Of a stretch of DNA of 64,000 nt, positions 44,173-52,788 are shown one piece after another. The stretch is from Ferribacterium limneticum (GTDB taxonomy: Bacteria; Pseudomonadota; Gammaproteobacteria; Burkholderiales; Rhodocyclaceae). The DNA lies in NCBI RefSeq assembly GCF_020510585.1, contig NZ_CP075190.1, forward strand, positions 310,001-374,000, read 5' to 3'. Positions within the stretch are counted from its first letter, which is position 1. Every line of letters begins with the position of its first letter. Position numbers and translations under genes: made by a program. Under the pieces are notes generated by a model that had not been told where the DNA came from, did no database searches, and saw only the letters and a list, made by a program, of their open reading frames with translations.

Positions 44173-44220
44173 CGCATGGAGGTTTGATTCTGGTCAGTGT
44201 AAGGGTCTGACCGCCATGCG
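44173..44220. promoter_or_regulatory. Nested inverted repeats upstream of the CoA-transferase gene
   Basis: CGCATGG (44173-44179) pairs with CCATGCG (44214-44220), and inside it GGTCAG (44192-44197) pairs with CTGACC (44207-44212), leaving a one-sided bulge. It lies between the methyltransferase stop and the CoA-transferase ATG. It could be a terminator, an mRNA leader structure or an operator. Confidence 0.4.
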
Positions 44221-44260
44221 AGGATTAACGTTTTGCCAAAATAATTTCAGGAGATAGCGC

Positions 44261-45556
44261 ATGTCCGTCCAGGCTCTGTACCAACAAAAACGCATGTCCG
44301 CTGCCGATGCTATTCGCGTCGTCAAGAATGGCGACACAATCGTTGTTCCGACCGCTGTTGGCGAACCGCCCAGTCTGCTGGCCGCGTTGTCGGAGGCGCG
44401 TCGCGATTTCCGCGATGTGCAGGTTTCGCAGATTCTGGCAGTGCGCAAGTTTGGTTATCTGGACCCGGAAACCGTTGAGCATGTCCGTCACACCGCCTAT
44501 TTCTACAGTGGCGCTACCCGTCCGGGCGGCAAGGATGGCTGGGTCGATTTCATACCGGCCTATTTCTCGGAAATGCCGTCGCTGCTCAACCGTGGCCTGA
44601 TGCCGGCTGATGTCGTGTTCACGATGGCCTCGCCGATGGACGAGCATGGTTTCTTCTCGTTGTCGCTGGCTGCCGATTACACGATGGCCGCCGTTGACCG
44701 GGCACGCGTCGTCGTCCTTGAAGTCAATCCGAACGTGCCCTTCGCCAACGGCGACTGCCACATTCATATTTCCCAGGTTGCCGCGCTCTGCGAGAGTGAT
44801 GAACCGATTCTCGAAGTTGGCCTGCCGAAGATCGGCCCGGTCCAGGAAGCCATCGGCAAATACGTTGCCGAGATGATTCCGGATGGCGCCACGCTGCAGA
44901 TCGGCTACGGCGGCATTCCCGACGCGGTGGTCATGCAGCTGACCGACAAGCACGATCTCGGCATTCATACCGAAATGGTCGGCGACGGCATCATGTCGCT
45001 GGTCGAAGCCGGTGTCGTGACCAATCGCAAGAAAAACTACCATCACGGCAAGATGCTGGCGACCTTCGCGCTCGGCTCGAAGAAGCTCTACCAGTTCATG
45101 CACCGCAACCCGGCGCTCGAAATGCACCCGGTCGATTTCACCAACGATCCCTATCTGGCCGGCCAGAACGACAACCTGCACGCCATCAACGCGACGATGC
45201 AGATCGATTTCCTCGGCCAGTGCGGCTCGGAAAGCCTGGGGCCGATTCCCTACTCGGGGACCGGCGGCCAGTCCGACTTCGTCCGTGCCGCCAACCGCTC
45301 GAATGGCGGCAAGGCCTTCATCGTGCTGCCGTCGACGGCCAAGGACGACACCATTTCGCGCATCGTGCCGACTTTGTCGCCAGGTACCCACGTGTCGACC
45401 AGCAAGAACGACATCAACTATGTCGTTACTGAATTCGGTGTCGCCCAACTGCGTGGCAAGACAGCCAAGCAGCGCACTGAAGCGCTGATCGGTATCGCCC
45501 ATCCGAATTTCCGGGGCGAGCTGCGCGACGCCGCGAAACGCCTCAAACTGCTCTAA
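44261..45556 (+). CDS. Acetyl-CoA hydrolase/4-hydroxybutyrate CoA-transferase family protein
   Basis: A 431-residue family I CoA-transferase. It transfers CoA between acyl-CoA and a free acid such as acetate, 4-hydroxybutyrate or succinate. The N-terminal domain has NGDTIVVPTAVGEPPSLLAA (about 24-43). The C-terminal domain holds the catalytic Glu at about 238 in GIHTEMVGDGIMSLVEAG, followed by NRKKNYHHGKMLATFALGSK. The oxyanion and CoA contacts GGIPDAVV (about 222-229) and GTGGQSDFVRAANRSNGGK (about 336-354) are present. AGGAGAT precedes ATG. A small conserved gene follows after 10 bases. Confidence 0.9.
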   Translation: MSVQALYQQKRMSAADAIRVVKNGDTIVVPTAVGEPPSLLAALSEARRDFRDVQVSQILAVRKFGYLDPETVEHVRHTAYFYSGATRPGGKDGWVDFIPAYFSEMPSLLNRGLMPADVVFTMASPMDEHGFFSLSLAADYTMAAVDRARVVVLEVNPNVPFANGDCHIHISQVAALCESDEPILEVGLPKIGPVQEAIGKYVAEMIPDGATLQIGYGGIPDAVVMQLTDKHDLGIHTEMVGDGIMSLVEAGVVTNRKKNYHHGKMLATFALGSKKLYQFMHRNPALEMHPVDFTNDPYLAGQNDNLHAINATMQIDFLGQCGSESLGPIPYSGTGGQSDFVRAANRSNGGKAFIVLPSTAKDDTISRIVPTLSPGTHVSTSKNDINYVVTEFGVAQLRGKTAKQRTEALIGIAHPNFRGELRDAAKRLKLL

Positions 45557-45566
45557 GGGAGCGACG

Positions 45567-45893
45567 ATGATTCTGCAAAAGCAATTTACCGATGAGGAGT
45601 TGTCGCAGATCATCGAGGAAGGTGCGATCTACATGTGCGCCTGCCCGGCGCAGGTGGCGGTGCAATTGCGCAGCCTGCGCCAACTGCACCGTTATCAGAA
45701 TGCCTGCGAAGTCGATCCGGGAAGCGATCACCAAGTCCATAAAGCCATCGCCGAGGCGACAATGCGGGCGCATGTGCTAATGGAGACGTGCATGGTGGAC
45801 ATCCTGGCGCTTGAGGGCTGGGACCGGACGACGCTAAAGATGCCGGAGGGCCTGCGCCGCCGACGCGATGAACTGATCGCCCGCGACGACTGA
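45567..45893 (+). CDS. Conserved hypothetical small protein with CxCP motif
   Basis: A 108-residue cytoplasmic, mainly helical protein. The notable segment is EEGAIYMCACPAQVAVQLRS (about 18-37), with a Cys-Ala-Cys-Pro motif that could bind metal or be redox active; another Cys lies at about 47. I recognise the pattern from other betaproteobacterial hypothetical proteins, but know no function. It is 10 bases downstream of the CoA-transferase gene with a GGGAGCGACG ribosome site, so the two are likely co-transcribed. Confidence 0.7.
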   Translation: MILQKQFTDEELSQIIEEGAIYMCACPAQVAVQLRSLRQLHRYQNACEVDPGSDHQVHKAIAEATMRAHVLMETCMVDILALEGWDRTTLKMPEGLRRRRDELIARDD

Positions 45894-45995
45894 GGCTGCC
45901 CGGCATTCCACTTACAACTTGTAGCAAATTTAATCGCCGGTCCGGCCTAAAATTGACTATCGTTTAATTGTGGTCAAGGAAGGTTGGAGTTCCCC

Positions 45996-46340
45996 ATGAA
46001 AGCGGCAAAAATCCTGATGGTCGTGTTGGCTGTGGTGATGGCCGGGATGGCGTCGAGCGCCTCGGCACATGGTCCGCGGGGTCGTGTTGGCGTGTACATT
46101 GGTGGCCCGGTGTTGTGGGGGCCGATGTGGTATCCGTCGCCTTACTACTATCCTCCGCAGGTGGTGGTTGTTCCGGCGCCGCAACCACCGGTCTATATCG
46201 AACAGGCGCAGGAGCCGGCTCCGGCACCTGACGCCGGTCAGCAATACTGGTATTTCTGCAAGAGCGCGCAGGGCTATTACCCTTACGTCAAGGAATGTCC
46301 AGGTGGTTGGCAGAAGGTTCTGCCACAACCGGAGAAATGA
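45996..46340 (+). CDS. Exported Pro/Tyr-rich small protein
   Basis: A 114-residue protein with a signal peptide (MKAAKILMVVLAVVMAGMAS, cleavage after ASA). A Pro/Tyr/Val-rich segment follows (PSPYYYPPQVVVVPAPQPP, about 47-66), then a small C-terminal module, QYWYFCKSAQGYYPYVKECP, with two cysteines. The YYCxxxxxYYPYVxxCPxGW pattern is common in bacterial envelope proteins of unknown function. The ATG at 45996 follows AAGGAAGG. The next gene starts 3 bases after its stop. Confidence 0.75.
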   Translation: MKAAKILMVVLAVVMAGMASSASAHGPRGRVGVYIGGPVLWGPMWYPSPYYYPPQVVVVPAPQPPVYIEQAQEPAPAPDAGQQYWYFCKSAQGYYPYVKECPGGWQKVLPQPEK

Positions 46341-46343
46341 ATC

Positions 46344-46880
46344 ATGGCTGAAAACAAGACACTTGTTCCTCGTTTGAGTTTGCTCGGCGGAGCATTGTTT
46401 CTCGGTGCCTGTACGGTTTTGCCGACCGGGCCCAGCGTGATGGTTTTGCCGGGCACAGGGCAGACTATCGAAAGTTTCCGGGCAGATGACATGTACTGCC
46501 GGCAATATGCCCACATTCAGATTGGCGGCAAGACCGCTGGCGAGGCTGCCAGGGAGTCTGCGGTGACCAGCGCCGCCGTCGGTGCCGCCGTTGGTGCTGT
46601 GGCCGGCGCGGCGATTGGTGGTGACGGTCGTGGTGCGGCGACCGGCGCTGGCGTTGGTTTGCTGCTCGGCAGCGCAACCGGCGCCGATACGGCACGCGCC
46701 TCGGGTGTCGGCACCCAGCGTCAATACGACAATGCCTACATCCAGTGCATGTACAGCAAGGGGCACCGCGTGCCCGTGCCAGCCAGCATGGCTTACCCGC
46801 GCGCGGTGCGTTCCAGCGATGCCGGTCTGCCGCCACCGCCACCGGGCGCACCTCCGCCGCCACCGCCCGGAGTGCAATAA
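46344..46880 (+). CDS. Glycine-zipper lipoprotein
   Basis: A 178-residue envelope protein. The N-terminal signal has the lipobox LGAC (Cys at about 23). The middle (about 70-115) is a glycine-zipper membrane segment: SAAVGAAVGAVAGAAIGGDG then GAATGAGVGLLLGSATGAD, the kind found in outer-membrane lipoproteins such as SlyB/Pcp. Two further cysteines (YCRQYA, IQCMYS) flank it. The C-terminus is a proline tail (PPPPPGAPPPPPPGVQ). It is 3 bases after the preceding exported protein gene, and a strong terminator follows. Confidence 0.82.
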   Translation: MAENKTLVPRLSLLGGALFLGACTVLPTGPSVMVLPGTGQTIESFRADDMYCRQYAHIQIGGKTAGEAARESAVTSAAVGAAVGAVAGAAIGGDGRGAATGAGVGLLLGSATGADTARASGVGTQRQYDNAYIQCMYSKGHRVPVPASMAYPRAVRSSDAGLPPPPPGAPPPPPPGVQ

Positions 46881-46894
46881 GCCTTCAGCCATGA

Positions 46895-46925
46895 AAAATG
46901 CCCGGCATCACCTGCCGGGCATTTT
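46895..46925. terminator. Strong bidirectional rho-independent terminator
   Basis: AAAATGCCCGGCA (46895-46907) and TGCCGGGCATTTT (46913-46925) form a perfect 13-bp stem around TCACC, with A and T edges on either strand. It separates the convergent lipoprotein and lipA genes. A repeat copy begins in its right arm. Confidence 0.9.
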
Positions 46926-46956
46926 GTTCTTGGCCGTTTTTTCCCGTTGACCGTGG
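46920..46956 (-). repeat. Dispersed 37-bp repeat, copy 14
   Basis: On the minus strand: CCACGGTCAACGGG (one mismatch), A6, spacer CGGCC, AAGAACAAAAT. It lies between the terminator and the end of lipA. Confidence 0.9.
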
Positions 46957-46978
46957 AAGTCTTCCGGTTGGTTGGAGT

Positions 46979-47923
46979 TCAGGCGACGCCAGCGCTGTGC
47001 GCCTGCTCGTCGGCCCAGTAGCTGGATCTGACCATCGGCGCACAGGCGGCGCCGGTGAAGCCCATTTTCTTGGCTTCTTCTTCGTACATCTTGAAGGTGT
47101 CGGGATGAACGTAGCGGGTGACCGGCAGGTGGTGGCCGGACGGCGCCAGATACTGGCCGATGGTCAGCATTTCGACATCATGGGCACGCAGGTCGCGCAT
47201 GACGTCGAGGATTTCCTCGTCAGTTTCGCCGAGGCCAACCATCAGGCCGGATTTTGTCTTGACGTTCGGATAGCGGGCCTTGAACTGCTTGAGGAATTCG
47301 AGCGAGTGCGTGTAGTCGGCACCAGGGCGGGCTTGTTTGTAGAGGCGGGGCACCGTTTCCATGTTGTGGTTCAGCACGTCGGGCAGGGCGCCGCCGAGGA
47401 CGTCGAGGGCGACTTCCATGCGGCCGCGGAAGTCGGGGACCAGCGTCTCGACGGTGGTCGTCGGCGACAGTTTGCGGACATTGCTGATGACGTCGACGAA
47501 GTGCTGGGCGCCTCCGTCGCGCAGGTCGTCGCGGTCGACGCTGGTGATCACGACGTAACGCAGCTTGAGCGTGGCCACTGATTCGGCCAGTTCGCGCGGT
47601 TCGTCCGGGTTGGGCGGCAGGGGTTGACCATGGCCGACGTCACAGAACGGGCAACGTCGCGTGCAGATGTCGCCGAGGATCATGAAGGTCGCCGTGCCGC
47701 GGCCGAAGCACTCGCCGATATTCGGGCAGGCGGCTTCTTCGCAGACGGTGTGCAGCTTCTTTTCGCGCAGCATGGTCTTGATTTCGCCGAAGCGGCCGGC
47801 ACTGTTGCCGGCCTTGACGCGTATCCACTCGGGTTTGCGTAGCGGGGTGTCGACCGGCACGATCTTGATGGGGATGCGCGCGGTTTTGAGTTCGCCTTTT
47901 TGCTTGACGCCTTTTTCAGCCAT
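46979..47923 (-). CDS. lipA: Lipoyl synthase LipA
   Basis: A 314-residue radical-SAM enzyme that inserts two sulfur atoms into octanoyl groups on 2-oxoacid dehydrogenases and GcvH. The auxiliary cluster ligands are [12 protein letters not shown] (about 58-69) and the radical-SAM cluster is CTRRCPFC (about 86-93). The C-terminal RSSYWADEQ is the conserved Ser/Arg region. Its first 8 bases overlap the end of lipB. It is the last gene of a minus-strand operon dacA-dat-ybeD-lipB-lipA. Confidence 0.97.
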   Translation of the reverse strand: MAEKGVKQKGELKTARIPIKIVPVDTPLRKPEWIRVKAGNSAGRFGEIKTMLREKKLHTVCEEAACPNIGECFGRGTATFMILGDICTRRCPFCDVGHGQPLPPNPDEPRELAESVATLKLRYVVITSVDRDDLRDGGAQHFVDVISNVRKLSPTTTVETLVPDFRGRMEVALDVLGGALPDVLNHNMETVPRLYKQARPGADYTHSLEFLKQFKARYPNVKTKSGLMVGLGETDEEILDVMRDLRAHDVEMLTIGQYLAPSGHHLPVTRYVHPDTFKMYEEEAKKMGFTGAACAPMVRSSYWADEQAHSAGVA

Positions 47924-48533
47924 GTTGTTTGTCCAGTTGCTGTAGCAAGTGTTGAGAGAGTTGCTCGCCGGCCTCGTGAGCGGTGAGCGGGATGTTCAGG
48001 TCTGTGGTCTGGATGACCTTCAGCCCGGCATAGCCGCAGGGATTGATCGCGGCAAAGGGGGAAAGATCCATGTCGACGTTCAGCGAGACGCCGTGGTACG
48101 AGCAGCCATTGCGGATGCGCAGGCCGAGGGCGGCGATCTTGGCCTCGCCGACATAGACGCCGGGAGCGCCGTCGCGGCGTTCGGCGGTGACGCCATGCTT
48201 GGCCAGCAGGTTGATGACAGCCTGTTCGATGGCGCTGACCAGTTCGCGCACCTTGATTTTCAGGCGAGCGAGGTCAAGCAGCAGGTAGATCACGACCTGG
48301 CCGGGGCCGTGGTAGGTGACCTGGCCGCCACGGTCGATTTTGACGATGGGGATGCCGACATCCTTGAGGACGTGTTCCGGCTTGCCCGCTTGTCCGAGGG
48401 TGTACACCGGCGGATGCTCGACGATCCAGATCTCGTCCGGCGTTTCGGCCGTGCGGCTGGCGGTGAAATCCTGCATGGCCTGGAAGGTCGGCGCATAGTC
48501 GACCTGGCCCAGGCGTTTAACAACAGGAGGCAC
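47916..48533 (-). CDS. lipB: Octanoyltransferase LipB
   Basis: A 205-residue enzyme that moves octanoate from acyl carrier protein to lipoyl domains. Landmarks are [14 protein letters not shown] (about 40-53), [20 protein letters not shown] (about 69-88), a catalytic Lys in [12 protein letters not shown] (about 132-143) and the catalytic Cys in [11 protein letters not shown] (about 165-175). It begins right after the small YbeD-type gene and overlaps lipA by 8 bases. Confidence 0.96.
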   Translation of the reverse strand: MPPVVKRLGQVDYAPTFQAMQDFTASRTAETPDEIWIVEHPPVYTLGQAGKPEHVLKDVGIPIVKIDRGGQVTYHGPGQVVIYLLLDLARLKIKVRELVSAIEQAVINLLAKHGVTAERRDGAPGVYVGEAKIAALGLRIRNGCSYHGVSLNVDMDLSPFAAINPCGYAGLKVIQTTDLNIPLTAHEAGEQLSQHLLQQLDKQHG

Positions 48534-48803
48534 TTACAGCACGACCTTGATCATCGGATGGCCGCTAAGGTCGGTGTATAGCGCATCGAGTTGCGGTTTG
48601 GACGTGGCAATCACGGTGCACGTCAGGCTGACGTAGTTGCCGCCCGAACTGGCGCGCATTTCCATCGTTGCGCCGTCGAAGTCCGGGGCGTGTACGGTGA
48701 CGATGTCGAGGACGACCTGAGCCAGACTGTCGTCAGCCTTGCCCATGATCTTGAGCGGAAATTCACAGGGGAATTCGAGGAGAGTGTCCTTGTACGATGC
48801 CAT
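48534..48803 (-). CDS. YbeD/DUF493 family protein
   Basis: An 89-residue ACT-like ferredoxin-fold protein of the YbeD (DUF493) family. It begins MASYKDTLLEFPCEFPLKIM and contains ASSGGNYVSLTCTVIATSKP, which are the family's conserved strands. Its gene habitually sits next to lipB. The function is not established; a regulatory role around lipoate or cell-wall metabolism has been suggested from linkage. It is separated by one base from dat upstream and touches lipB downstream. Confidence 0.88.
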   Translation of the reverse strand: MASYKDTLLEFPCEFPLKIMGKADDSLAQVVLDIVTVHAPDFDGATMEMRASSGGNYVSLTCTVIATSKPQLDALYTDLSGHPMIKVVL

Positions 48804-48804
48804 T

Positions 48805-49680
48805 TCAGCCTTTGCGCATTACGGTGTTCTTGAAGTCCTGGTACCACTGCCACATCTGCTTGCCGAGCGGGCCGGGCTGGCCGGTGCCGATTGGTTGGCC
48901 GTCGAGTGTGGTGATCGCCAGGATTTCTTTTGTCGATGAGGTCATCCAGACCTCGTCGGCGGCACGAAGTTCAGTTTCTTCAATTTCGGCGATTTTTACC
49001 GGTTGACCGTGGAACTCGGCCAATTCGAGGATGACGTCGTAGGTAATGCCCGGCAGCATGAGCTGCGTCTTGGGTGGCGCGCACAGCACGCCGTCCTTGA
49101 CGATGAAGATGTTTGACGCCGCGCCTTCCTTCATGAAGCCGTCGCGAATCAGCAGCGCTTCGGCGCAGCCTTGCTCGACAGCCTGCTGGCGGGCCAGTAC
49201 GTTGGCGAGCAGGGAGATGACTTTCAAGTCGCAGCGCGACCAGCGCAGGTCGGGTACGGTGATCGCCGCGACGCCCTTGGCCCGCACTTCCGCTGGCGTC
49301 GTCACCAGCGGTGAAGAAAAGGCGAAAGCGGTCGGCGGCACGCTGGCCGGTGGAAAGGCGTGGTCACGCTTGTCGTCGGCGCCACGCGTGACTTGCAGGT
49401 AGATCGACTGGTCGTCCCAGGGCGCGGTTTCGATCAGCTTGAGAACAACGGCCTTCCAGCCGTCAGCCGTCAGCGGATTGGCCAGCTTGATGCCGTCCAG
49501 CGTCGCCTGCAGACGTTTCAGATGTTCATCGACACGGAACACCCGGCGCGAATAGACCGGGATTACTTCATAGACGCCGTCGCCGTAGAGAAAGCCGCGG
49601 TCGAGCGGCGAAATGCCCGCCTCGGCCAGCGGCTTGAACTGGCCGTTCAGGTAAACGGGATCGGCGACGTAGGGCGTCAT
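48805..49680 (-). CDS. dat: D-amino acid aminotransferase (class IV PLP enzyme)
   Basis: A 291-residue pyridoxal-phosphate enzyme that interconverts D-amino acids and 2-oxoacids, likely feeding D-Ala/D-Glu to the cell wall. Landmarks are PLDRGFLYGDGVYEVIPVYS (about 25-44), the catalytic Lys in RCDLKVISLLANVLARQ (about 145-161) and VWMTSSTKEILAITTLDGQP (about 250-269). ATG 49680 is preferred over an upstream in-frame codon lying inside dacA. Repeat copy 15 lies in frame and encodes FHGQPVKIAEIE without an apparent insertion relative to relatives. Confidence 0.9.
   Translation of the reverse strand: MTPYVADPVYLNGQFKPLAEAGISPLDRGFLYGDGVYEVIPVYSRRVFRVDEHLKRLQATLDGIKLANPLTADGWKAVVLKLIETAPWDDQSIYLQVTRGADDKRDHAFPPASVPPTAFAFSSPLVTTPAEVRAKGVAAITVPDLRWSRCDLKVISLLANVLARQQAVEQGCAEALLIRDGFMKEGAASNIFIVKDGVLCAPPKTQLMLPGITYDVILELAEFHGQPVKIAEIEETELRAADEVWMTSSTKEILAITTLDGQPIGTGQPGPLGKQMWQWYQDFKNTVMRKG
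48976..49012 (-). repeat. Dispersed repeat, copy 15 (perfect core), inside dat
   Basis: Exact core CCACGGTCAACCGG, TAAAAA, spacer TCGCC, GAAATTGAAGA on the sense strand of dat. A perfect 14-base core in coding sequence is notable because codons would normally drift. Confidence 0.9.
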
Positions 49681-49684
49681 GGGT

Positions 49685-50824
49685 TTAGTTGAACCAGAGT
49701 CGAATGGTGTCGAGGATACGAATGAAGATGTTGCCAAGTGGCACATTTTCAAGGGCAACGACCGGATATTCGCCATAAACCTTGCCGTCGATGCTAACTT
49801 TTAGCACGCCAAGTTTCTGGCCAACCGCGATCGGTGCGATCAGGCGTGGCTCGGCGACGAAATCGCTCTTGACCTTCTCGGCGTAACCCTTGGGCACGGC
49901 AATCGACAGGTCGTTGGCAAAGCCGGCCTTGACCTCGCTCTGGGCGCCCTTCCAGGCACGCAGCGTGGCAACCGCCTGATCCTTGGCGTAGAGCGTCACG
50001 GAATCGTAGGAAATGTAGCCCCAGTTGAGTAGTTTCTGCGATTCGCTGGCCCGTGCGCTGTCCGAAACGGTGCCGAGGACGACGGAAAGCAGACGGCGCT
50101 TGTCGCGCAGGGCGGAGGAAATCAGGCAGTAGCCGGCGGCTTCGGTGTGGCCAGTCTTGACGCCATCGACGGTGGGGTCGATGTAGAGCAGGCGGTTGCG
50201 GTTGGGCTGGGTGATGCCGTTATAGGTGTATTCCTTCATCGAGTAATACTTCTTGTACTCCTCGGGGAAGTCGCGGATCAGGGCGCTGGCCAGCAACGAA
50301 AGGTCGCGTGCCGTGGTGTAGTGCTCCGGGTCGGGCAGGCCGGTCGAGTTGCGGAAGCTCGATGCATTCATGCCCAGACGTTGCGCCTCGCGGTTCATCA
50401 TCTGCGCAAAGTTTTCCTCGCTGCCGGCGATGCCTTCGGCCAGCGTGACGCAGGCGTCGTTGCCGGACTGGACGATCATGCCCTTGATCAGGTCTTCGAC
50501 CGGCACCTGCGTATCGACGCGAATGAACATCTTCGAACCGCCGGTGCGCCAGGCTTTTTCGGAGACCGGCAGCGGCTGCTCTAGTGCCAGCGTTTTCTTG
50601 TGCAGGGCGGCGAAAGTCAGGTAAGCCGTCATGAGCTTGGTCAGCGAAGCCGGTTCCAGGCGCTCGTCGGATTTTTCTGCGGTCAACACCTGATTTGAGC
50701 CCAGTTCCAGCAGCAGCCAGGATTTGGCGGCCAGAGACGGGGGGACGGGCAATTGCTGGGCCATCGCCTGGGCGGCGAAAGCTAAACTTAGGGCGAGAAG
50801 GGTGGTCTTGCGGAACAGCGACAT
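49685..50824 (-). CDS. dacA: D-alanyl-D-alanine carboxypeptidase (PBP5/6 family)
   Basis: A 379-residue periplasmic penicillin-binding protein that trims the terminal D-Ala of peptidoglycan pentapeptides. The signal peptide spans 1-22 (MSLFRKTTLLALSLAFAAQA). Active-site motifs are SLTK (about 60-63, LEPASLTKLM), SGN (about 118-120, VQSGNDACV) and KTG (about 221-223, VDGVKTGHT). The C-terminal PBP5 domain (about 270-360) ends in the amphipathic helix LGNIFIRILDTIRLWFN, which anchors it to the inner membrane. First gene of the dacA-dat-ybeD-lipB-lipA operon. The exact dac paralogue is uncertain. Confidence 0.93.
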   Translation of the reverse strand: MSLFRKTTLLALSLAFAAQAMAQQLPVPPSLAAKSWLLLELGSNQVLTAEKSDERLEPASLTKLMTAYLTFAALHKKTLALEQPLPVSEKAWRTGGSKMFIRVDTQVPVEDLIKGMIVQSGNDACVTLAEGIAGSEENFAQMMNREAQRLGMNASSFRNSTGLPDPEHYTTARDLSLLASALIRDFPEEYKKYYSMKEYTYNGITQPNRNRLLYIDPTVDGVKTGHTEAAGYCLISSALRDKRRLLSVVLGTVSDSARASESQKLLNWGYISYDSVTLYAKDQAVATLRAWKGAQSEVKAGFANDLSIAVPKGYAEKVKSDFVAEPRLIAPIAVGQKLGVLKVSIDGKVYGEYPVVALENVPLGNIFIRILDTIRLWFN

Positions 50825-50860
50825 TGGTTTTGGACTTTGTTTTGCGTTGGGGGGTGGAAA

Positions 50861-51769
50861 TTATACCCTTGGCTCAATCACGACTTGCGGCGCCGCGGCG
50901 CAAAGCGCCTCGACGGCCGGGTGGCGGATGCGCCGCTCGTTGGAGATGGCGTAGATGTGTTCGCTGACCCCGTTCATGGCACCGAGCGGCACGGCTTGCA
51001 ACTGGCTGGCGACCTGCTCGGCGAGCGCCAGCGGGGCAGGGAAAATGCCCAGCCCGCCGCGCCCGAAGGTCGTCAGCAAGGCACTATCCTCGAATTCGCC
51101 AACGATTTTCGGGTGAATGTTCGAGTTCTCCAGCCAACGGTCGATGCGGCCCCGCAGCGCATTGTGGCGGGTGGGCAGGAGCAGCGGCGCGCCGTCCAGA
51201 CTTTTCGGGAAATCCTGGCGGTACTGCTCGGCCAGCTCCTGCGTCGCGAACAGTCCGGTGGCGAATTCGCCGAGCGGCGTGCTGAATACCTTGAGATTGG
51301 CGCTGACCGGAGCGGCCCGGTCGGTCAGCACGACATCGAGGCGGTGCAGGGCGAGGTCAGCGAGCAGGGTTTCGAATTCGCCTTCGTCGCAAATCAGGCG
51401 GACATCGGCCGGCATGCTGGTCACGGTGGATAGCAGGCGGTAAGCCAGAAGTTTGGGGATTCCATCGGAAATTCCGGCGCGCAGACGAAGTGTGGACTCG
51501 CTGCCAACGCCTTCGACAGCCTCGGCCAGCGCCTCGCCGAGCTGAAAGATCTGGTCGGCGTAACCTTGTGCCACGCGCCCGGCCTCGCTCAGTACCAAGC
51601 CACGACCCTGGCTGTTAAACAAGGCCTTGCCGAGTTGCCGTTCAAGCAACGAAAGCTGGCCGCTGATGGTCTGAACGGCAACGCCCAGGCGTTCAGCTGC
51701 CCGGGTAATGCTGCCTTCCTGGGCGACGACCCAGAAGTAATGCAGGTGTTTGTAGTTGATTGGGGTCAT
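50861..51769 (-). CDS. LysR family transcriptional regulator (NhaR-like)
   Basis: A 302-residue regulator. The N-terminal winged helix (about 1-62) reads [20 protein letters not shown] and [20 protein letters not shown]. The effector domain (about 90-295) contains [20 protein letters not shown]. The opening and the AVQTISGQ helix match the NhaR group (response to sodium/alkaline stress), so an envelope or ion-stress signal is plausible. The start at 51769 is set by this conserved opening. The gene is divergent from htpX with 102 bases between them. Confidence 0.88.
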   Translation of the reverse strand: MTPINYKHLHYFWVVAQEGSITRAAERLGVAVQTISGQLSLLERQLGKALFNSQGRGLVLSEAGRVAQGYADQIFQLGEALAEAVEGVGSESTLRLRAGISDGIPKLLAYRLLSTVTSMPADVRLICDEGEFETLLADLALHRLDVVLTDRAAPVSANLKVFSTPLGEFATGLFATQELAEQYRQDFPKSLDGAPLLLPTRHNALRGRIDRWLENSNIHPKIVGEFEDSALLTTFGRGGLGIFPAPLALAEQVASQLQAVPLGAMNGVSEHIYAISNERRIRHPAVEALCAAAPQVVIEPRV

Positions 51770-51871
51770 GGGTTCTGCAGGAAAAATCGAAGGGTATTTC
51801 CATTTTGCTCCTGTTTTTTGGTTTGTTGCAATGCAATAACATCCGCCTGTTTCTCTTTCGAGGAGTTGATC
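51770..51871. promoter_or_regulatory. Divergent LysR/htpX control region with TTGCAATGCAA palindrome
   Basis: The region between the LysR gene and htpX contains the 11-base palindrome TTGCAATGCAA (51826-51836) inside an AT-rich stretch, which may be the LysR operator. A GAGGAG ribosome site precedes htpX. Confidence 0.4.
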
Positions 51872-52747
51872 ATGAAACGCATTGTCCTTTTTCTCGCCAC
51901 TAACCTTGCCGTCATGCTGGTTCTCAGCGTGGCGACCAGCGTGCTGGGCGTCAATAAATACCTGACGGCCAACGGTCTCAATGTCGGCATGCTGTTTGTC
52001 TTCGCCGCCGTGATCGGCTTCGGTGGAGCCTTCATTTCGCTGCTCATGTCGAAGACCATGGCCAAGTGGAGCACTGGCGCCCGGGTCATCGAAGCGCCGA
52101 GTTCGTCGACGGAGATGTGGCTGGTCGACACCGTCGCCAAGCTGGCCAAGCGGGCCAACCTGCCGATGCCGGAAGTCGCCATCTACGACGGTGAGCCGAA
52201 TGCCTTCGCCACAGGCGCCACCAAGAACAACTCGCTGGTCGCCGTATCGACCGGCTTGTTGCAGGGCATGACGCGTGACGAGGCGGAAGCCGTCCTGGCT
52301 CACGAAGTCGCCCACATCGCCAACGGCGACATGGTGACACTGACCTTGATCCAGGGCGTGGTGAATACCTTCGTCGTCTTCCTGTCGCGCATCGTCGGCT
52401 ACCTGGTCGATGGCTTCCTGCGCCGCGGCGACAGCGAAAACACCGGCCCGGGCATCGGCTACATGGTGACCAGCATGATCTGCGAAGTTGTCTTCGGCCT
52501 GCTCGCCAGCATCATCGTCGCCTGGTTCTCGCGTCAGCGCGAATTCCGCGCCGATGCCGGTGCATCGGGCCTGATGGGCTCGCCGGTGCCGATGCAAAAC
52601 GCGCTGCGTCGCCTGGGCAACCTGCACACCGAGCCGCTGCCGCAGAACATGGCTGCCTCGGGCATCGCTGGCGGTAGCAGCTGGATGGCGTTGTTCTCGA
52701 CGCATCCGCCGCTTGAAGAACGCATTGCTGCCTTGGGAGGCCGTTGA
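51872..52747 (+). CDS. htpX: Membrane zinc protease HtpX
   Basis: A 291-residue M48B inner-membrane protease for quality control of membrane proteins. Two N-terminal helices (about 4-26 and 34-56) precede the zinc motif HEVAH (about 144-148, in [13 protein letters not shown]). A second pair of helices follows (about 160-215), then the third ligand in REFRADAGA (Glu about 223) and [15 protein letters not shown] at the C-terminus. The AGGAG site fixes the start. The divergent LysR gene is its likely regulator. Confidence 0.95.
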   Translation: MKRIVLFLATNLAVMLVLSVATSVLGVNKYLTANGLNVGMLFVFAAVIGFGGAFISLLMSKTMAKWSTGARVIEAPSSSTEMWLVDTVAKLAKRANLPMPEVAIYDGEPNAFATGATKNNSLVAVSTGLLQGMTRDEAEAVLAHEVAHIANGDMVTLTLIQGVVNTFVVFLSRIVGYLVDGFLRRGDSENTGPGIGYMVTSMICEVVFGLLASIIVAWFSRQREFRADAGASGLMGSPVPMQNALRRLGNLHTEPLPQNMAASGIAGGSSWMALFSTHPPLEERIAALGGR

Positions 52748-52788
52748 CCGTAGCCAGCCAATGGCACGCGGTTTGCTAAGTAAATTTT

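Noticed and set aside
52735..52755. CCGTTGACCGTAGCC at the end of htpX as another repeat copy.
   Set aside because: Only about 12 core bases match and no A/T tracts are present, and the bases are explained by the htpX C-terminus.
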